Below, in pieces: positions 7,441 through 14,424 of a stretch of 16,126 nucleotides of DNA (positions within the stretch are counted from its first letter, which is position 1; each line of letters begins with the position of its first letter). The notes beneath the pieces were generated by a model. That model did not search any database, was not told the DNA's origin, and saw nothing but the letters and a program-made list of their open reading frames with translations. Origin of the DNA: Bryobacteraceae bacterium (GTDB lineage: Bacteria > Acidobacteriota > Terriglobia > Bryobacterales > Bryobacteraceae); the NCBI GenBank assembly GCA_030036985.1, contig JASHSD010000734.1:1-16126 (forward strand). Direction: 5' to 3'. A program made the translations under genes and the position numbers.

Positions 7441-8412
7441 TCAATTCGTCGGGGCGTAATACCCCGTCCGCCAATGCACCTGCAATTTGGGCAAACCGCG
7501 TGGTGGAATCACCTTGACCAGGATCTTGTGGAACTTGCCGTCGCGATTGATGTCGGTCGGCTTGTACCCGATCACGTACCGGTTGCGCAACTCGACCCCG
7601 ATCTTCTCCGCAATGTCCGCCAGGGAGTTCCCCGCCGCCAGGAACATGTGCGCGCCGCTCATCTCGGCGATCCCGTTCATCATGTCCAGGCCGGCGGCGG
7701 AGTCGGGGTTGAAAGGTCCGGTGATGGCGACTGTGTAGATCAGATCGTCGCTTTCCTTGATCACGTCCTTGAGCTCGCCCGGAGAATAGCGGCTGTTGTT
7801 TTCGCCGCCGTCCGAAATCAGCACCAGCGCCTTTTTGGACTTCTTCGACTTGCGCATCTCGTTGATCCCCATGTAGAGGCCGTCGATCAGGGCCGTAGAG
7901 CCGCCGGATTTCGAAAGCGCCACCTGCAGCCCGATTTCGCTCGTGTTGGACGACAACGGAATTACCAGATGCGGTTTGCTGTCAAACTCGACCAGAAAGA
8001 ACTCGTCCTCGGGATTCGCCATTTTGAGGAACTCCGACGCCGCCTCGCGTCCTTGGGGCAACAGGCTGGCCATGCTGCCGCTGACATCGAAGATGAAGCC
8101 GAGGGCGATGGGTTCGTCGTCGCTCGAAAACGACGTGATCGTCTGCTCCACCTTGTTGTCGAAGACGCGGAAATTCTCCTTCTCCAGACCGGTTATGGGG
8201 CGGTTGAAATCGTCGTTCACGCTGGTGGGGACGAGCACGAGGTTGGTGTCGACGCGCAGATTGGCGCTCGGCATCGCCGGTTCCGAAGCCTGCTGCGGTC
8301 TGCGCCGCGGCTGGATCATCACCTGGGCGAGCGCCAGCCCGGCGATCAGCCCCAGTCCCACCACAATTACAATCCGGCTGCGAGGGATCATATCCGATAC
8401 GCCTGGGGTCAT
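7441..8412 (-). CDS. VWA-domain protein of the acidobacterial VWFA-related type
   Basis: A 323-residue protein with an N-terminal hydrophobic segment (residues 13-31) that acts as signal or membrane anchor, then a short proline/arginine-rich linker. A small beta-rich region (VDTNLVLVPTSVND, about 54-68, then GLEKENFRVFDN) precedes the VWA domain. The VWA domain (about 101-285) has a complete metal-binding MIDAS: DVSGSM (109-114), GGSTALIDG (170-178) and ISDGGEN (199-205). These proteins are numerous in Acidobacteriota and are thought to mediate protein-protein contacts at or outside the membrane. The ATG at 8410-8412 is preceded by GGAG and is preferred to the GTG at 8431-8433, which lies inside a hairpin repeat. 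An ATG at 8391 is the alternative. Function is not known beyond the fold. Confidence 0.85.
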   Translation of the reverse strand: MTPGVSDMIPRSRIVIVVGLGLIAGLALAQVMIQPRRRPQQASEPAMPSANLRVDTNLVLVPTSVNDDFNRPITGLEKENFRVFDNKVEQTITSFSSDDEPIALGFIFDVSGSMASLLPQGREAASEFLKMANPEDEFFLVEFDSKPHLVIPLSSNTSEIGLQVALSKSGGSTALIDGLYMGINEMRKSKKSKKALVLISDGGENNSRYSPGELKDVIKESDDLIYTVAITGPFNPDSAAGLDMMNGIAEMSGAHMFLAAGNSLADIAEKIGVELRNRYVIGYKPTDINRDGKFHKILVKVIPPRGLPKLQVHWRTGYYAPTN

Positions 8413-8427
8413 TGTACTCCGGCCCTC

Positions 8428-8480
8428 GGACACGCGACTTCAGTCGCGTCTTCCGAAAACGCGACTAAAGTCGCGTGTCC
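8428..8480. repeat. Nested palindromic repeat with two CGCGACT hairpins
   Basis: ACGCGACT (8432-8439) pairs with AGTCGCGT (8442-8449), and an almost identical hairpin follows (8459-8466 with 8469-8476). The whole element is also flanked by a 12-base inverted repeat: GGACACGCGACT at 8428-8439 and AGTCGCGTGTCC at 8469-8480. The arrangement resembles BIME-type pairs of REP elements. It lies between the divergent VWA and lysozyme-like genes. Confidence 0.8.
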
Positions 8481-8486
8481 CAGGTT

Positions 8487-8516
8487 TTGACGTGTCTGTT
8501 ACACTCTCCCTATGTC
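8487..8516 (+). promoter_or_regulatory. Candidate promoter for the lysozyme-like gene
   Basis: TTGACG at 8487-8492 is followed, after 17-18 bases, by CTATGT or TATGTC (8510-8516). The -35 is good and the -10 weak. The leader would be about 85 bases. It starts only seven bases after the palindromic repeat. Confidence 0.35.
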
Positions 8517-8606
8517 TATAAATTGATTGATCTGATTTTTCTACCGCGGCCGCTTTCAGGAAGGGCCGTTACTCTTCAAAAATTTCGTTGTAAGGAGAAC
8601 GACATC

Positions 8607-9095
8607 ATGAAGCGTTTATTACCTTCCGGTTTGATTTTCGCAGGTGTCCTCGGCATCGCCGCCGCCGGCGCGCAGCCCGATCAGGACATCACCAAGCACC
8701 GCAAAAAGTTCGATCTGCGGGAGGCGATCCTACGCAAGTTCTTAAGAGACAAACATTGTCCAGACCAGGAGTACGCTGAACAATTTATCGCCGAGGCCGA
8801 CAAGCACGGACTCGATTGGCGGCTTTTGCCCAGCCTGGCCATGGTCGAATCGGGCGGGGGCAAAACCGCCAAAGGCAACAACCTGTTCGGCTGGGCCAAC
8901 GGGAAGATCGCCTTCAACAGCATCAGCGAAGCCATCCATACCGTTGCTGTAGCCCTCGGGCACGGCAGAGCCTATCGAGGCAAGGATCTCGACGGAAAGC
9001 TGGCGACGTTTAACCACGGCACGGACTACAGCGCCATGGTTCGCGCTATCATGAATCAGATATCCCCGCGAGTGCAGGTGGAAACGGCGGACTGA
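8607..9095 (+). CDS. Exported lysozyme-like protein (glucosaminidase or transglycosylase fold)
   Basis: A 162-residue protein. The ATG at 8607 has a clear AAGGAG (8592-8597) nine bases upstream, and residues 1-22 form a signal peptide (MKRLLPSGLIFAGVLGIAAA). Residues 58-150 match lysozyme-like cell-wall hydrolases: a YAEQFIAEADKHGLDWRLLP helix, MVESGGGK with the likely catalytic Glu81, NNLFGW at 91-96, then SISEAIHTVA, GKDLDGKLATFNHG and a YSAMVRAIMNQI end. The expected substrate is periplasmic peptidoglycan. It is short, a bare catalytic domain without cell-wall binding repeats. It stands alone between the palindromic repeat and the bS1 promoter. Whether it acts as a glucosaminidase or a lytic transglycosylase cannot be told from sequence alone. 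Confidence 0.75.
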   Translation: MKRLLPSGLIFAGVLGIAAAGAQPDQDITKHRKKFDLREAILRKFLRDKHCPDQEYAEQFIAEADKHGLDWRLLPSLAMVESGGGKTAKGNNLFGWANGKIAFNSISEAIHTVAVALGHGRAYRGKDLDGKLATFNHGTDYSAMVRAIMNQISPRVQVETAD

Positions 9096-9147
9096 AGACC
9101 GTAACTGCCCGTTTATCTTCGCCTTATCTCACCCGATCCGCGGCGGT

Positions 9148-9176
9148 TTGACAAGCCGACGCCGCCTCTCTATAGT
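9148..9176 (+). promoter_or_regulatory. Strong sigma-70 type promoter for the bS1 gene
   Basis: A perfect -35, TTGACA (9148-9153), is followed by exactly 17 bases and then TATAGT (9171-9176), five of six consensus bases. Transcription should start near 9183, giving a leader of about 45 bases. This is the strongest promoter visible in the window and suits a ribosomal protein gene. Confidence 0.75.
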
Positions 9177-9227
9177 TGGTAAGATCCTGAGTTGTGGGCT
9201 GTCGAGAAACCCCGGGGAGCAGATGCA

Positions 9228-10946
9228 GTGACGGAGAATGATATAACGGGACCGCTGGAATCGCCGGTTACCGCGGTTGACCCGGAAGATTATCAGCATC
9301 TCCTCGAGGATTACAGTCACCTCGCTCCGCCCGCCCGGCACGAAGTTCTCGAAGGCCGGGTGCTGAAAATCTCCGGCGCCGATGTCTTCATCGACGTCGG
9401 CTACAAATCCGACGGCGTGGCGCCCATCGCGCATTTCACCGACGCCGCCGGCAATATCGCCGTGCAACCCGGGGACCTCGTCGAAGTCATGGTCGAAAGC
9501 GGCCAGACTTCCGAAGGCTACGTCCAGTTGTCCCACGAAAAAGCCGCCCGGCTGAAGATCTGGGACAACCTCGAAAAGGCCATGCAGGAGCAGTTGACCA
9601 TCTCCGGCCTGGTGAAAGCGCGGGTCAAGGGCGGGCTGTCGGTCGATGTCGGCGTGACGGCGTTTATGCCCGGCTCGCAGGTGGACGTGCGGCCCATCCG
9701 CAACGTCGACCAGTTCATCGATCAGAACATTCCGGTCAAGGTGGTGAAGCTGAACCGGAAGCGCGGCAACGTGGTGGTCTCGCGCAAGCTGGCGATCCAG
9801 GAAGAAGTGGACGCGCGCAAAACCATCACCATCGAGGCCCTGCACGAAGGCGCCGTCATCACCGGCAGCGTGAAGAATCTGACCGAATACGGCGCGTTCA
9901 TCGATCTTGGCGGCATCGACGGACTGCTCCACGTTACGGATATCTCGTACGGCCGTGTCGCCCATCCCGCCGAAGTCCTTCATGTAGGCGACGAAGTCAC
10001 GGTGCAGGTGCTCAAGTACGATCCCGCGAAGGAGCGCGTCTCGCTCGGGATGAAGCAGCTGCAGCCCGATCCGTGGGACGGCGTGGTCGAGCGTTTTCCC
10101 ATCAACGCGCGCGTCATGGGACGCGTGGTCAGCGTCACCGATTACGGCGCTTTTGTCGAGATCGACAGCGGCGTCGAGGGCCTGATCCACATCAGCGAAA
10201 TGACCTGGTCGCGGCGCATGAAGCATCCGTCCAAGGTGGTCCGGCCGGGCGATCAGGTCGAGACCGTGATCCTCGACGTCAATACCAAGGATCGGCGCAT
10301 CTCGCTCGGCCTGAAACAACTCGAAGCCAATCCGTGGACGACGGTCGAACAGCGCTACAGCGTGGGTTCGGTCGTCGAGGGCCGCGTCCGCAATATGACG
10401 GAGTTCGGCGCGTTCATCGAGATCGAGGAGGGCATCGACGGGCTGGTGCACATTTCGGATCTTTCGTGGACAAAACGGGTGAAGCACCCGAGCGAAATTT
10501 TGCGCAAGGGATCGATGGTGCAGGCGGTGATTCTCGCCATCGACGCCGATCACAAACGGCTCTCGCTGGGCATCAAACAGCTCCAGCCGGACGCCTGGGA
10601 GACTTTCTTTCAGAAGCACCACGTCAACGATACGATCGCGGGGAAAGTGCTGCGCCTGGCCGGTTTCGGCGCCTTCGTCGAAATCGCGGAGGGCGTGGAA
10701 GGCTTGTGTCATTTTTCCGAAGTTCCGGGGTGGTCGGGCCGCAAGAACGACCCCGCGCCGCTGCATCCGGGTCAGGAAATGGATTTCAAGATCATCAAAA
10801 TGAACGAAGCCGAGCGAAAAATCGGCCTCAGCCTGAAGGCGTTCGCGGACGACGAAGAACGCGGACGCCTGGACGAATACCGGAAACGCGCGGCCGCCGC
10901 CAGTTCAAACCTCGAAGATTTCCTCCCGCGGCGCGAACCCCGCTGA
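9228..10946 (+). CDS. rpsA: Ribosomal protein bS1, six S1 domains
   Basis: A 572-residue protein that binds mRNA and helps load it on the 30S subunit. Six S1/OB-fold RNA-binding domains are visible, at about residues 40-105, 124-188, 206-278, 293-364, 379-451 and 466-539. Domains 3 to 6 carry the classical (Y/F)GAF(I/V)(E/D)(I/L) and GL-H-S/T-(D/E) signatures; the first two are divergent, as usual where bS1 contacts the ribosome. The GTG at 9228 is chosen because GGGGAG (9214-9219) sits eight bases before it. A TTG at 9192 would extend it by 12 residues but overlaps the expected leader. The tail is charged (LEDFLPRREPR). A two-codon frame, ATG-CAG-TGA, at 9223-9231 overlaps the start. The HU/IHF-like gene follows, an order also known for rpsA and ihfB in Proteobacteria. 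Confidence 0.93.
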   Translation: MTENDITGPLESPVTAVDPEDYQHLLEDYSHLAPPARHEVLEGRVLKISGADVFIDVGYKSDGVAPIAHFTDAAGNIAVQPGDLVEVMVESGQTSEGYVQLSHEKAARLKIWDNLEKAMQEQLTISGLVKARVKGGLSVDVGVTAFMPGSQVDVRPIRNVDQFIDQNIPVKVVKLNRKRGNVVVSRKLAIQEEVDARKTITIEALHEGAVITGSVKNLTEYGAFIDLGGIDGLLHVTDISYGRVAHPAEVLHVGDEVTVQVLKYDPAKERVSLGMKQLQPDPWDGVVERFPINARVMGRVVSVTDYGAFVEIDSGVEGLIHISEMTWSRRMKHPSKVVRPGDQVETVILDVNTKDRRISLGLKQLEANPWTTVEQRYSVGSVVEGRVRNMTEFGAFIEIEEGIDGLVHISDLSWTKRVKHPSEILRKGSMVQAVILAIDADHKRLSLGIKQLQPDAWETFFQKHHVNDTIAGKVLRLAGFGAFVEIAEGVEGLCHFSEVPGWSGRKNDPAPLHPGQEMDFKIIKMNEAERKIGLSLKAFADDEERGRLDEYRKRAAAASSNLEDFLPRREPR

Positions 10947-10964
10947 AAACGTTCCACTCGGGAA

Positions 10965-10993
10965 TTGCAAATTGGGCGCATTCGGGCGATACT
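10965..10993 (+). promoter_or_regulatory. Weak candidate promoter for the HU-HIT-sigma genes
   Basis: TTGCAA (10965-10970), 17 bases, GATACT (10988-10993): four of six consensus bases in each box. It lies in the 105-base gap after the bS1 gene. The genes downstream may equally be read from the bS1 promoter, as no terminator is visible between them. Confidence 0.3.
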
Positions 10994-11051
10994 CATATTT
11001 CCCGTAATTGCTTCATCCTGTTCCATTTGTCAAAATCGAGAAAGGTGGAAG

Positions 11052-11375
11052 ATGACGAAAGCCGATCTGATTGAGGAGGTCTCGCGGGTGGTCGAGATGA
11101 CGCGGAAGGAATCCGAGGTCATCGTGGAAGCAATCTTCGACAGCATCGTGCGCTCTCTTCGCGGCGGCGATAAGATCGAGATTCGCGGATTCGGAAGCTT
11201 CCGCACGCGTCAGCGCCAGTCGCGCGTCGGTAGAAATCCGAAGACCGGCACGCGCGTCGAGGTGCCCGCGAAGAAGATCCCGTACTTCAAGCCGAGCAAG
11301 GAACTGAAGGACGTCGTCAACGCCGGAAGCAAGAATGGCGCGCCTGAAGCGCCTGCGCCGGAAATCCCCGCCTGA
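11052..11375 (+). CDS. HU/IHF-family DNA-bending protein
   Basis: A 107-residue nucleoid protein. The N-terminal helices (MTKADLIEEVSRVVEMTRKE, SEVIVEAIFDSIVRSL) dimerise. GDKIEIRGFGSF (39-50) begins the DNA-binding arms, and RNPKTG (61-66) holds the proline that wedges between base pairs. The core ends near residue 90, and a 17-residue Ala/Pro/Glu-rich tail is added, longer than in E. coli HU. The ATG at 11052 has AAGGTGG just upstream. A longer frame from 10965 lacks a start signal and adds a non-homologous leader. Position after rpsA suggests an ihfB-like assignment, but sequence alone does not separate HU from IHF. The HIT gene begins five bases after the stop. Confidence 0.92.
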   Translation: MTKADLIEEVSRVVEMTRKESEVIVEAIFDSIVRSLRGGDKIEIRGFGSFRTRQRQSRVGRNPKTGTRVEVPAKKIPYFKPSKELKDVVNAGSKNGAPEAPAPEIPA

Positions 11376-11380
11376 CTGAT

Positions 11381-11860
11381 TTGGACTACCTCTGGAGCCC
11401 GTGGCGTCTGACGTATCTGACCGGAAACAAGCCTGAAGGCTGCATCTTCTGCGCCATGATCGCGGCCGATCAGGATGAAGACGCCCTGATCGTGTACCGC
11501 GCCGAGCACAATTTCGTCGTGCTCAATCGCTTCCCCTACACCAACGGCCATCTGATGATCGTGCCATACCGCCATGTTGCCGATCTCGCCGGCATCGGCG
11601 ACGAAGCCGCCGCGGAGATGATGGCGTTGACACGCGCGGCCGAGCGGCACATTCGTTGGCTTTATCATCCGGATGGATTGAACCTCGGGATGAACATCGG
11701 CGAGAGCGCCGGCGCGGGCGTCGCCGGACACATCCACATGCACGTGTTGCCGCGCTGGTCGGGCGACGCCAATTTTATGACCACCGTGGCCCAAACCCGG
11801 GTTCTTCCCGAAGAACTAAGCGTCACGTGGAAACGCCTGAAAGACGCCTTCGCTGGCTGA
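11381..11860 (+). CDS. HIT-family nucleotide hydrolase or transferase
   Basis: A 159-residue protein with the N-terminus MDYLWSPWR seen in many bacterial HIT proteins. A CIFC pair (residues 21-24) is a probable zinc ligand. FPYTNGHLMIVPYRH (51-65) and the histidine triad HIHMHVLPRW (116-125) mark the catalytic core, which hydrolyses or transfers nucleoside monophosphates from dinucleoside polyphosphates or related adenylylated compounds. The start is TTG (11381), supported by the conserved N-terminus. It has no clear ribosome binding site and lies five bases after the HU stop, so translational coupling is likely. The exact substrate is unknown. Confidence 0.88.
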   Translation: MDYLWSPWRLTYLTGNKPEGCIFCAMIAADQDEDALIVYRAEHNFVVLNRFPYTNGHLMIVPYRHVADLAGIGDEAAAEMMALTRAAERHIRWLYHPDGLNLGMNIGESAGAGVAGHIHMHVLPRWSGDANFMTTVAQTRVLPEELSVTWKRLKDAFAG

Positions 11861-11902
11861 ATTCGCGGGAACTAAAGACCGTCTAAGGAGCAATACAGGT
11901 TT

Positions 11903-12481
11903 ATGACCCCGGCAATGGATCTGGACACTCAGCTGATGGTTCGCGTCCAGGCGGACGACGATGCGAGTTTCGGGCTGCTTCTGAACCGCAATCGCGGGCT
12001 GGTGGTCAACTATCTTTCGCGCATGGTGGCCAATCAGGCCGTGGCGGAGGAACTGGCGCAGGATGTTTTTGTGCGCGTCTACCGCTCGCGCCGCACCTAC
12101 GAGCCTTCGGCCAAATTCTCCACCTGGCTTTATCGCATCACCACCAACGTTGCGCTCAATTATTTCCGCGACGAGCGCCGCAACCAGCAGAACCTCAGTC
12201 TGGATATGCAGGACGCCGCGCAATTGCGCCGACAGACTTCGGATCGCGCGCCGCTGGTGGAAGACCGCCTGGTGCGCGAAGTGGTGGCGGAGCAGATCCG
12301 CCGCGCGGTGCGCGGTCTGCCGCCCAAGCAGCGCGCCGCGGTAATTATGCACAAGTACGAGGAGATGGATTACGCCCAGATCTCGAAAGTGCTGGGATGC
12401 ACTCCGTCGGCCGTGAAGGCGCTGATGTTCCGCGCTTATGAGACCCTGCGTCTGCGCCTGCGTCCCGTGCTGCACGCATAG
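11903..12481 (+). CDS. ECF-type RNA polymerase sigma factor
   Basis: A 192-residue sigma factor. Region 2 runs from about residue 10 to 95 (NRGLVVNYLSRMV, EELAQDVFVRVYR, then KFSTWLYRITTNVALNYFRD) and recognises the -10 element. Region 4 runs from about 128 to 188 (AVRGLPPKQRAAVIMHKYEE, MDYAQISKVLGCTPSAVKAL) with the helix-turn-helix for the -35. No sigma regions 1 or 3 are present. The ATG at 11903 follows AAGGAG (11885-11890) at a rather long 12 bases; an ATG at 11915 is possible. It is only 42 bases after the HIT gene, so probably in the same operon. Many such factors are followed by a membrane anti-sigma gene, but here a hairpin repeat and a gene on the other strand follow. Confidence 0.92.
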   Translation: MTPAMDLDTQLMVRVQADDDASFGLLLNRNRGLVVNYLSRMVANQAVAEELAQDVFVRVYRSRRTYEPSAKFSTWLYRITTNVALNYFRDERRNQQNLSLDMQDAAQLRRQTSDRAPLVEDRLVREVVAEQIRRAVRGLPPKQRAAVIMHKYEEMDYAQISKVLGCTPSAVKALMFRAYETLRLRLRPVLHA

Positions 12482-12492
12482 TGGCCCCTGGC

Positions 12493-12534
12493 GCAGCCAC
12501 TCGTGGCTGCCGCGCCCCGACTCATCGGGGCGCG
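12493..12534 (-). repeat. Double-hairpin intergenic repeat, copy 2
   Basis: On the plus strand GCAGCCAC (12493-12500) pairs with GTGGCTGC (12503-12510), and CGCGCCCCGA (12511-12520) pairs with TCGGGGCGCG (12525-12534) around CTCA. Reversed, it has the same two hairpins, spacing and conserved bases (CCGA.GAGTCGG, GCGGCA, CACGAGTG) as 5336-5376. It lies between the convergent sigma factor and the unknown minus-strand gene and could act as a transcription stop for both, though without a T-run. Confidence 0.75.
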
Positions 12535-12581
12535 TCAAACGTCCGCGCGATTTGCTGAAACGTTGAAGAGGCATTTCTGCG

Positions 12582-13571
12582 CTAATAGAGAATGCGGTGA
12601 ACGGTTGGAGAATCCTCTGCGGCGATCAAAAGGTGAGTCCGACGGAATGGCCAGGGCACAGTGCCGCGGGCGCGCGATACGGCTTCGCGGGCTGTGTCCC
12701 GTCTGTCGAATGTAGGCGGACAACAGGGCAATCCCTGATCAAATGCGATGACCAAATCCAATTCATCACAATATGTCTTGAGCTTCGCCCGACTGCACCT
12801 GTCAGACTTCTTGATCAAAAGTTTCAGCAAGCTTCCTTCGACCGTCGTGCTGCCGTGGTCGTCGGGGCCCCAATGATCGAGGTCGTAAGGCGTACGGACC
12901 CATTGCGTTGAGCCAACAGGCAATATCCAATCGACGGCCCCCGAAGTGTCGCCAGTAGGTGCCAACATGCCACCTGTGCTCTCAAGTGCTCTTTCGACCG
13001 CAACGTTCAACTCGTTGCTCGGTGGGCAGAATGTAACCTTTTCAAGATGCCGGTTCAACGGTGTGTAGTCTTTCAGATTGGCAAGCACAAACGGCCGCTC
13101 GGCGCGGCCTTTCCGTGCGGGCAAGTCGCGATCTACCGACGAAATCAGGTCACGAAAGGACCTCTGAAAAACCGCGCATTCGCCGGAGGTTAGACGCGAC
13201 TTCGGCTTCGCCTGGAAGAAGACCAGGGAGAAATTCGCTGGCTTGGGAAACAGCGTTTGAGGCCCAAGCGCATTCAGTATGCTTTCGTTGATTCGAGTTT
13301 TCGTACGATAGTCGCGCATCGATTTCTCATGGACCCACTGACAGATCTCGACGCCAATTGTTCTCCCGCTTGCAGTGACGCAAACCATGTCCGGCGGGTC
13401 GTAGCCCATCTTTGCGGATGACCACTCGAATGCTTCATTTAGGAAGTCCGGCTCAACATCCAAAAAAGCCTTGAAGAGCAGTTCCTCTTCTCTGCGCTGA
13501 TTCGCCGAATTATTGCTCAAGTGGAAGAGCCGGCCTACTGTCGCTTCGATGGGATCACTGTTTTGTGGCAT
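12582..13571 (-). CDS. Hypothetical protein with PD-(D/E)xK nuclease-like motif
   Basis: A 329-residue protein, not recognised by name. The ATG at 13569-13571 has GGAG nine bases upstream and overlaps the end of the preceding gene by 17 bases. RREEELLFKAFL (27-37) followed by YDPPDMV (58-63) and GRTIGVEICQW (69-79) resembles a restriction-endonuclease fold core: Glu29/30, Asp61 and Glu75. The expected lysine two residues after the last acid is Cys77, so the site is atypical and may be inactive or use another residue. Near the C-terminus, LLKLLIKKSDR (248-258) then ELDLVIAFD (270-278) and FRRTHLLIA (309-317) follow a pattern seen in uncharacterised PD-(D/E)xK-like proteins. It forms a two-gene unit with its upstream neighbour. 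A role in DNA defence is possible but unproven. Confidence 0.6.
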   Translation of the reverse strand: MPQNSDPIEATVGRLFHLSNNSANQRREEELLFKAFLDVEPDFLNEAFEWSSAKMGYDPPDMVCVTASGRTIGVEICQWVHEKSMRDYRTKTRINESILNALGPQTLFPKPANFSLVFFQAKPKSRLTSGECAVFQRSFRDLISSVDRDLPARKGRAERPFVLANLKDYTPLNRHLEKVTFCPPSNELNVAVERALESTGGMLAPTGDTSGAVDWILPVGSTQWVRTPYDLDHWGPDDHGSTTVEGSLLKLLIKKSDRCSRAKLKTYCDELDLVIAFDQGLPCCPPTFDRRDTAREAVSRARGTVPWPFRRTHLLIAAEDSPTVHRILY

Positions 13572-14196
13572 AGCACGGTTCTCCAGCCTGCTCGATTCTT
13601 GCTTGAGGCACATGTGATTCGCATGGCTGATGCGCGTTTGCGACGAGGCCCTTCGCTCCGGACGTGGGCTGGGCAACCGCCGACCGTGCTTCCGTAACTG
13701 TGAGGGAATTCAGTCTGCGGAGTTCCTGCAAACTCAGCTTCAGGATCTCGATTCGAATCCGAGAAACGGCCATCTGCGCCAACCCCGGATAGGTACAGAC
13801 CCGATACTTGGACTCGGTTTCTTCCACGATCAACTCAGCCATGCCGATCTGATCATGAGGCTCCGCGGCGCTAATCCATGCCAGAAGCTTTTCACGCTCA
13901 ACCTGGCGCAGCCACAGCGCTTCCGTTAGATCGTTCCAAAGGAAGATGTATGCGGGGTTCCCGTTCAAGGTTTGGGTGGCGGTATCGAAAGTTTTGATTG
14001 CCGCGCCCACGCGAAACGTCAGCTGTTTCCAAGATGGCCAGTTTTGGTGGACATGGCCGACGAACTTAAAATTTGAAGTTCGCGCGTCGTCAGAATCTCC
14101 AACTAATATTTTTCTGCAATTTCTGCCCGTTCCCAAATCCTGAAATTTTCGAACAGATTTATACATTTCTTCAACACCGGAATTTTCGTTGGACAT
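13555..14196 (-). CDS. Hypothetical protein, first gene of the two-gene unit
   Basis: A 213-residue soluble protein that I do not recognise. The ATG at 14194-14196 is preceded by AAGGAG about ten bases upstream; a TTG at 14238 would add 14 basic residues and is less likely. Residues 52-110 are tryptophan-rich (WPSWKQL, LWNDLTEALWLRQ, LLAWIS), 118-150 are a mixed acidic and hydrophobic segment, and residues after about 165 look disordered. No signal peptide or membrane helix is visible. Base composition is less GC-rich than the surrounding housekeeping genes, most strongly at the 5' end, suggesting transfer. Its stop overlaps the start of the nuclease-like gene by 17 bases, so the two are probably translated together. 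Confidence 0.6.
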   Translation of the reverse strand: MSNENSGVEEMYKSVRKFQDLGTGRNCRKILVGDSDDARTSNFKFVGHVHQNWPSWKQLTFRVGAAIKTFDTATQTLNGNPAYIFLWNDLTEALWLRQVEREKLLAWISAAEPHDQIGMAELIVEETESKYRVCTYPGLAQMAVSRIRIEILKLSLQELRRLNSLTVTEARSAVAQPTSGAKGLVANAHQPCESHVPQARIEQAGEPCYATKQ

Positions 14197-14424
14197 TTCG
14201 GATTTTCTCCTTTTTCTTAAAAGCCTATGGGTCGACAATTTTACGTTGTTTTATATACTTGTATATTGTTGATTTTAAATATTTTATCTGCGCGACTGCG
14301 CCCCCAAGACAAGAGTAAGTCCATGGACTCCTCAGTGTCAAGTACTCTGTGTTAAAAAGTTATATCTGCGGGCGCGCGTATGCCGGTGGCCGCTCGACGC
14401 GGCCGGTCAAACGATGCGGTCCCG
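14197..14424. promoter_or_regulatory. AT-rich upstream region with small palindrome and candidate minus-strand promoter
   Basis: About 14205-14290 is far richer in A and T than anything else in the window. On the minus strand TTTAAA, an 18-base spacer and TATAAA can be read within roughly 14243-14275, pointing at the two-gene unit. The inverted repeat TATAC-TT-GTATA overlaps this promoter and could be an operator. From 14290 to 14424 there is no gene; a GGCCGC/GCGGCC hairpin at 14388-14404 follows the stop of the next minus-strand gene. Confidence 0.4.

Noticed and set aside
9129..10766. 545-residue minus-strand frame antisense to rpsA, rich in His and Asp
   Set aside because: A mirror of the coding frame caused by GC-rich codons; no signal peptide, ribosome binding site or domain, while the plus strand clearly encodes bS1.
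10073..11074. 333-residue plus-strand frame overlapping the end of rpsA and the HU start
   Set aside because: Frame-shifted copy of the bS1 coding strand, very rich in Arg and Gly, no domain.
14388..14404. GGCCGC/GCGGCC hairpin as intrinsic terminator of the exported hypothetical gene
   Set aside because: The nearest T-run on the minus strand is some 30 bases away, so it does not fit a rho-independent terminator.
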